In this document: positions 61,643 to 64,000 of the stretch, one piece after another
How the letters are laid out: every line of letters begins with the position of its first letter
How positions within the stretch are numbered: position 1 is the first letter of the stretch
Assembly (NCBI RefSeq): GCF_028736035.1
Contig: NZ_CP117866.1
Location: 5,890,001 to 5,954,000 of the forward strand
DNA from: Streptomyces sp. T12
GTDB lineage: Bacteria > Actinomycetota > Actinomycetes > Streptomycetales > Streptomycetaceae
Direction: 5' to 3'
DNA length: 64,000 nucleotides
Made by a program: the position numbers and the translations under genes
The notes under the pieces: generated by a model
Seen by the model: only the letters and a program-made list of their open reading frames with translations
The model's database searches: none
Told to the model about the DNA's origin: nothing

Positions 61643-62158
61643 TCAGTCTCCGCTGCCGAAGATGGCGGCGGGGTCGCCGGTGTACCAGGCGGTGTCGATG
61701 TGCAGGTGCTGGATGACCCAGGAGTCGCCGTGGCGGACGAGGTCGACGGCGTAGTGGTTCTTCAGCAGGGCGTGCTTGCTGTGGTCGGCGGTGAGCAGGT
61801 GCTGGGCCTCGACGAGGGCGGTCAGGCGGGCGGTGTCGCCGTCGACGGCGACGCGCGGGTTGGTGATCTGGTGGGTGGTGTCGACCTGGCCGGTGAACAG
61901 GCCCAGGATCGTGGTCACGATCGTCTCGCGGCCGGCCATCAGCGGGGGCTTGGCGCCCCACTTCGCGGCCGCGGGCCGGAAGTCCAGTTCGGCGTCCTCG
62001 GCAAAGGCCGAGGCGAACAATTCCCGGTTCTTGAGGTCCTGGCCGAGGGCGAATCGGTACAGCGCATCCGTGATCTCCGTGCGGTCCCGCAGCTCCTTGG
62101 TGACTGCCGCGATGTCCGAGGCCGGGGCGGACAGGGCGTGGTCGTCGGTGACGTACAT
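61643..62158 (-). CDS. NTF2/SnoaL-like protein
   Basis: A 171-residue cone-fold protein of the SnoaL/ring-hydroxylating-dioxygenase beta-like group: ALYRFALGQDLKNRELFASA, FAEDAELDFRP and SWVIQHLHIDTAWYTGD. ATG 62158 is chosen because GGGGAG lies seven bases upstream; ATG 62176 is also in frame. It is the first gene of the pair with the VOC protein and the likely target of the divergent LysR regulator. Enzymatic activity is not evident. Confidence 0.85.
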   Translation of the reverse strand: MYVTDDHALSAPASDIAAVTKELRDRTEITDALYRFALGQDLKNRELFASAFAEDAELDFRPAAAKWGAKPPLMAGRETIVTTILGLFTGQVDTTHQITNPRVAVDGDTARLTALVEAQHLLTADHSKHALLKNHYAVDLVRHGDSWVIQHLHIDTAWYTGDPAAIFGSGD

Positions 62159-62280
62159 CGTGTGTGAACTCCCCATGCAGACCGTGGTGTTCGAGCACCT
62201 TCAGCCTCCGCCCGGCCGACTGCCTGATCAACGAGAGCTTGTGCAAGGATCGTGAACCCACACTTAACGATGGAGGGGGC

Positions 62281-63177
62281 ATGCTGGAGCGGCACGAGTT
62301 CGAGGCGTTTCTGACGCTCGCCGAAGAGCTGCATTTCGGCCGCACGGCCGAGCGGCTGCACCTGTCCACGGCCCGGGTCAGCCAGACGATCAGGAACCTG
62401 GAGCGACGCGTCGGGGCTCCGCTCTTCAACCGCACCAGCCGACGAGTGGAACTGACCGCGATCGGGCGGCAACTCGACGAAGACCTGAGGCCCACGTGGG
62501 CCCGGATCACGGCGGCCCTTGAACGGGCGATCGACGCCGGGCGGGGCATCACCGGCCTGCTGCGCGTCGGGTTCGTCGACGCGGCCGGAGGGCAGCTGCT
62601 GGTCGGGGCCAGTGAAGTGTTCCGCGTCCGCCATCCCGACTGCGATGTGCACATCCGGGAGGCGCGGATGTCCGACGTCGTACGGTGGCTGCGCGACGCC
62701 GAGGTGGACGTCGTACTGGCCGGCTTTCCCGTCCAAGATCCAGGCATTGCCATGGGACCGGTGCTGGTGCGCGAAGCCCGCTTCCTGGCCCTCCCCGCCG
62801 GGCATCGCCTCGCCCGTCAGGAGTCCGTCTCCGTCGAGGACATGGCCCGGATCAGGATCCTGCGGGTCACCGGTGCGGTGCCGGATTCCTGGCGCGATGT
62901 GCACACCCCGGATACGACACCCGCCGGACGGCCGATCGAGCCCGGCCCGTCGGCCGTGACCTTCCAGGAGGCCCTGACCCTCGTCGGCGCCGACCAGGGC
63001 GCATTCCCCGTCGGTGCGCATGCCAGGCGCTACCACGCACGCCCCGATGTGACGTACCTGCCGTTCCATGACGCCCCGCCGGTGGAGTGGGGTCTGCTGT
63101 GGCGCGTGGATGCGGAAACCGCCCGCGTGCGAGCTTTCAGCCAGGCCGCGTTCAACCTGACCCGCAGCCACCGCTGA
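62281..63177 (+). CDS. LysR family transcriptional regulator
   Basis: A 298-residue LysR regulator with an N-terminal winged helix (EFEAFLTLAEELHFGRTAERL, ARVSQTIRNLERRVGAPLFNR) and a periplasmic-binding-protein-like effector domain from about residue 95 (GLLRVGFVDAAGGQLL). ATG 62281 follows GGAGGGGGC. It is divergent from the NTF2/VOC operon across a 122-base gap, the classic layout for a LysR gene and its target. Confidence 0.93.
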   Translation: MLERHEFEAFLTLAEELHFGRTAERLHLSTARVSQTIRNLERRVGAPLFNRTSRRVELTAIGRQLDEDLRPTWARITAALERAIDAGRGITGLLRVGFVDAAGGQLLVGASEVFRVRHPDCDVHIREARMSDVVRWLRDAEVDVVLAGFPVQDPGIAMGPVLVREARFLALPAGHRLARQESVSVEDMARIRILRVTGAVPDSWRDVHTPDTTPAGRPIEPGPSAVTFQEALTLVGADQGAFPVGAHARRYHARPDVTYLPFHDAPPVEWGLLWRVDAETARVRAFSQAAFNLTRSHR

Positions 63178-63400
63178 GCCCGTTTCGTGCGGTCCGTGGT
63201 GACCCGGTGGTAGCTCTAGCCTCCGCGACGACCGGCGCGGGCATCTCCAGCACGTGCTGATCTGGGGGTTGGAGCCTGTGCTCGACCGCTTCCCCGCGGT
63301 GAGCGCGCGCTGCCTCTGTGGGGGGAGGGATGGGAAGCCGCCCGGGAGCCGGATTCCGAAGTTGGCTCCCAATTGGCTCCCAAGAGGGCCGGGGAACGAG

Positions 63401-63438
63401 TCAGGGGCCCGACCCGCTCTCACGGATCAGGCCCCTGA
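63401..63438 (-). terminator. hairpin between the LysR gene and the tRNA fragment
   Basis: TCAGGGGCC (63401-63409) and GGCCCCTGA (63430-63438) form a perfect 9-base stem with a 20-base loop. Its position 15 bases beyond the tRNA 3' end fits a tRNA terminator on the minus strand. The 12 bases at 63425-63436 (GATCAGGCCCCT) occur again at 63499-63510, directly at the other side of the tRNA fragment. Confidence 0.6.
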
Positions 63439-63452
63439 CCTGGTACTTCACT

Positions 63453-63497
63453 GTCGGGGTGGCGGGATTTGAACCCACGACCTCTTCGTCCCGAACG
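63453..63497 (-). pseudogene. 3' half of a tRNA-Pro gene, probable attachment-site scar
   Basis: On the minus strand the anticodon-loop remnant CGTTCGGGACGAAGAG is followed by a complete T arm (GTGGGTTCAAATCCC) and acceptor 3' strand (GCCACCCCGAC). The T-loop TTCAAAT is canonical. The 5' half (acceptor, D arm and 5' side of the anticodon stem) is absent. Such half-tRNAs mark att sites of actinomycete integrative elements; pSAM2-type elements use tRNA-Pro. The TTCGGGA loop implies a Pro anticodon CGG. Confidence 0.75.
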
Positions 63498-63510
63498 CGA
63501 TCAGGCCCCT

Positions 63511-63927
63511 TTGTGACCTTGGGTTCCGGCTAACTGACTTGCTCGTTCGGCTCCGGCACTGTCCACTACAGTCCGCGACAGTTTCGGGTCGGCTGCTGCG
63601 TTTGGCCCCCCGTTTGGCCCCCGAGTGTCCACCACTCAGGCCGCGTCTGGGCTGGTAGTGGGCTTGCTGCGGGGAGCACGTACTGAACCGATCGTGTTGG
63701 TGCGCTGTCGTCGGCGAGCAACCGCATGACCCTCGCGGTACAGAGAGCTGACAGCGCATGCCCTGCCGAGTCCGCCGGGCGTCTGGTGCGGCAACTGAGC
63801 ATGTCTGGGGTCGATGTCAGTGCCAGCCTGCATGATGTTCCTATGGCATCCGCTGACGAGCCGCCGGGGTCCTGGCGTAGCTCTCTGCGGCTGGGACACG
63901 GAGACGTCTCCGCAGATAGGAGCGAAG
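63511..63927. other. stretch between tRNA fragment and DarT-like gene
   Basis: About 420 bases with no supportable gene. On the minus strand the short frame ending at 63566 has a GGQTGGQTQQ tail of the kind I have seen at the end of tyrosine integrases, but its upstream part does not look like an integrase, so I do not call it. AGGAG at 63918-63922 is the ribosome site of the next gene. Confidence 0.35.
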
Positions 63928-64000
63928 GTGGAGCGTGAGAGGGTCGCTGAGCTTCATTACATTACCCCCATTTCTAATCTCGCCTCCATAGGAACTCATG
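63928..64000 (+). CDS. DarT-like (DUF4433) ADP-ribosyltransferase toxin, 5' end only
   Basis: Only the first 24 codons lie in the window. The GTG start follows AGGAGCGAAG. The peptide VERERVAELHYITPISNLAS matches the N-terminal signature of DUF4433/DarT proteins (ELHYITPIxNxxSIxxHG), which ADP-ribosylate thymidine in single-stranded DNA and act in toxin-antitoxin and anti-phage roles with DarG. The identification rests on a short match but that motif is distinctive. A darG antitoxin would be expected downstream, outside the window. Confidence 0.7.
   Translation, partial: MERERVAELHYITPISNLASIGTH

Noticed and set aside
63566..63802. The end of a tyrosine integrase on the minus strand
   Set aside because: Only the last few residues (GGQTGGQTQQ) look familiar; no catalytic Arg/His/Tyr box is visible upstream.

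Overview
The window is high-GC actinomycete DNA, almost certainly a Streptomyces chromosome. It has frequent GTG/TTG starts, stop/start overlaps, an SsgA-like sporulation protein, an XRE/DUF5753-DUF397 pair and DUF5063/DUF5994 families. The order ybaB - recR - DUF5063 ... ask - asd - ECF sigma matches the conserved streptomycete core locus.

Region by region. (1) 0.3-2.1 kb: ybaB, recR and a DUF5063 gene. (2) 2.0-13.7 kb: a giant HSP90-like ATPase with tandem winged-helix repeats, small regulators, a Uma2-type nuclease-fold protein, an SsgA-like protein, a secreted SnoaL-like protein and an OmpR-type two-component system. (3) 13.8-15.7 kb: a cyclodipeptide synthase coupled to a CYP121-like P450, a two-gene pathway matching mycocyclosin synthesis in Mycobacterium tuberculosis. 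(4) 16.0-26.4 kb: ask-asd with a strong terminator, an ECF sigma with its membrane partner, SURF1, a methyltransferase, an S9 peptidase and a double-RCK ion-transport protein. (5) 26.5-38.6 kb: two STAND ATPases of defence/signalling type (TIR-NB-ARC-TPR and nSTAND-WD40). Between them lie a permease pair, an amidohydrolase, a glycosyltransferase and a GntR-like protein that has lost its DNA-binding domain. (6) 38.6-40.4 kb: a poorly coding stretch with an amino-acid permease remnant.

(7) 40.4-56.9 kb is the highlight: one co-directional, largely overlapping set of 15 genes that looks like a biosynthetic gene cluster. Three genes form the hydrazinoacetic-acid cassette known from s56-p1, triacsin and azaserine: an N-hydroxylating monooxygenase, a cupin/MetRS-like hydrazine synthetase fusion and a DAO-type flavoprotein. 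Around them are two stand-alone adenylation proteins (the second with eroded motifs), a carrier protein fused to a rhodanese domain, a flavin monooxygenase, an alpha/beta hydrolase, a GNAT, a DUF3291 protein, two transporters and an EctB-like aminotransferase. The likely logic is as follows. Lysine (or a homologue) is N-hydroxylated and joined to glycine through an N-N bond, then cleaved to a hydrazino acid. The acid is activated by the adenylation proteins, carried on the carrier protein and oxidised or tailored. The rhodanese fusion hints at a sulfur step and makes the product hard to match to known compounds.

(8) 56.9-63.2 kb: mostly minus-strand small stress-type genes (two DUF5994 proteins, a STAS-GNAT fusion, a small winged-helix protein), a cupin, and a VOC/NTF2 pair divergent from a LysR regulator. 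(9) 63.4-64.0 kb: a 3' half of a tRNA-Pro gene, probably an attachment-site scar, then the start of a DarT-like (DUF4433) toxin gene cut by the window end, suggesting the edge of an integrated element.
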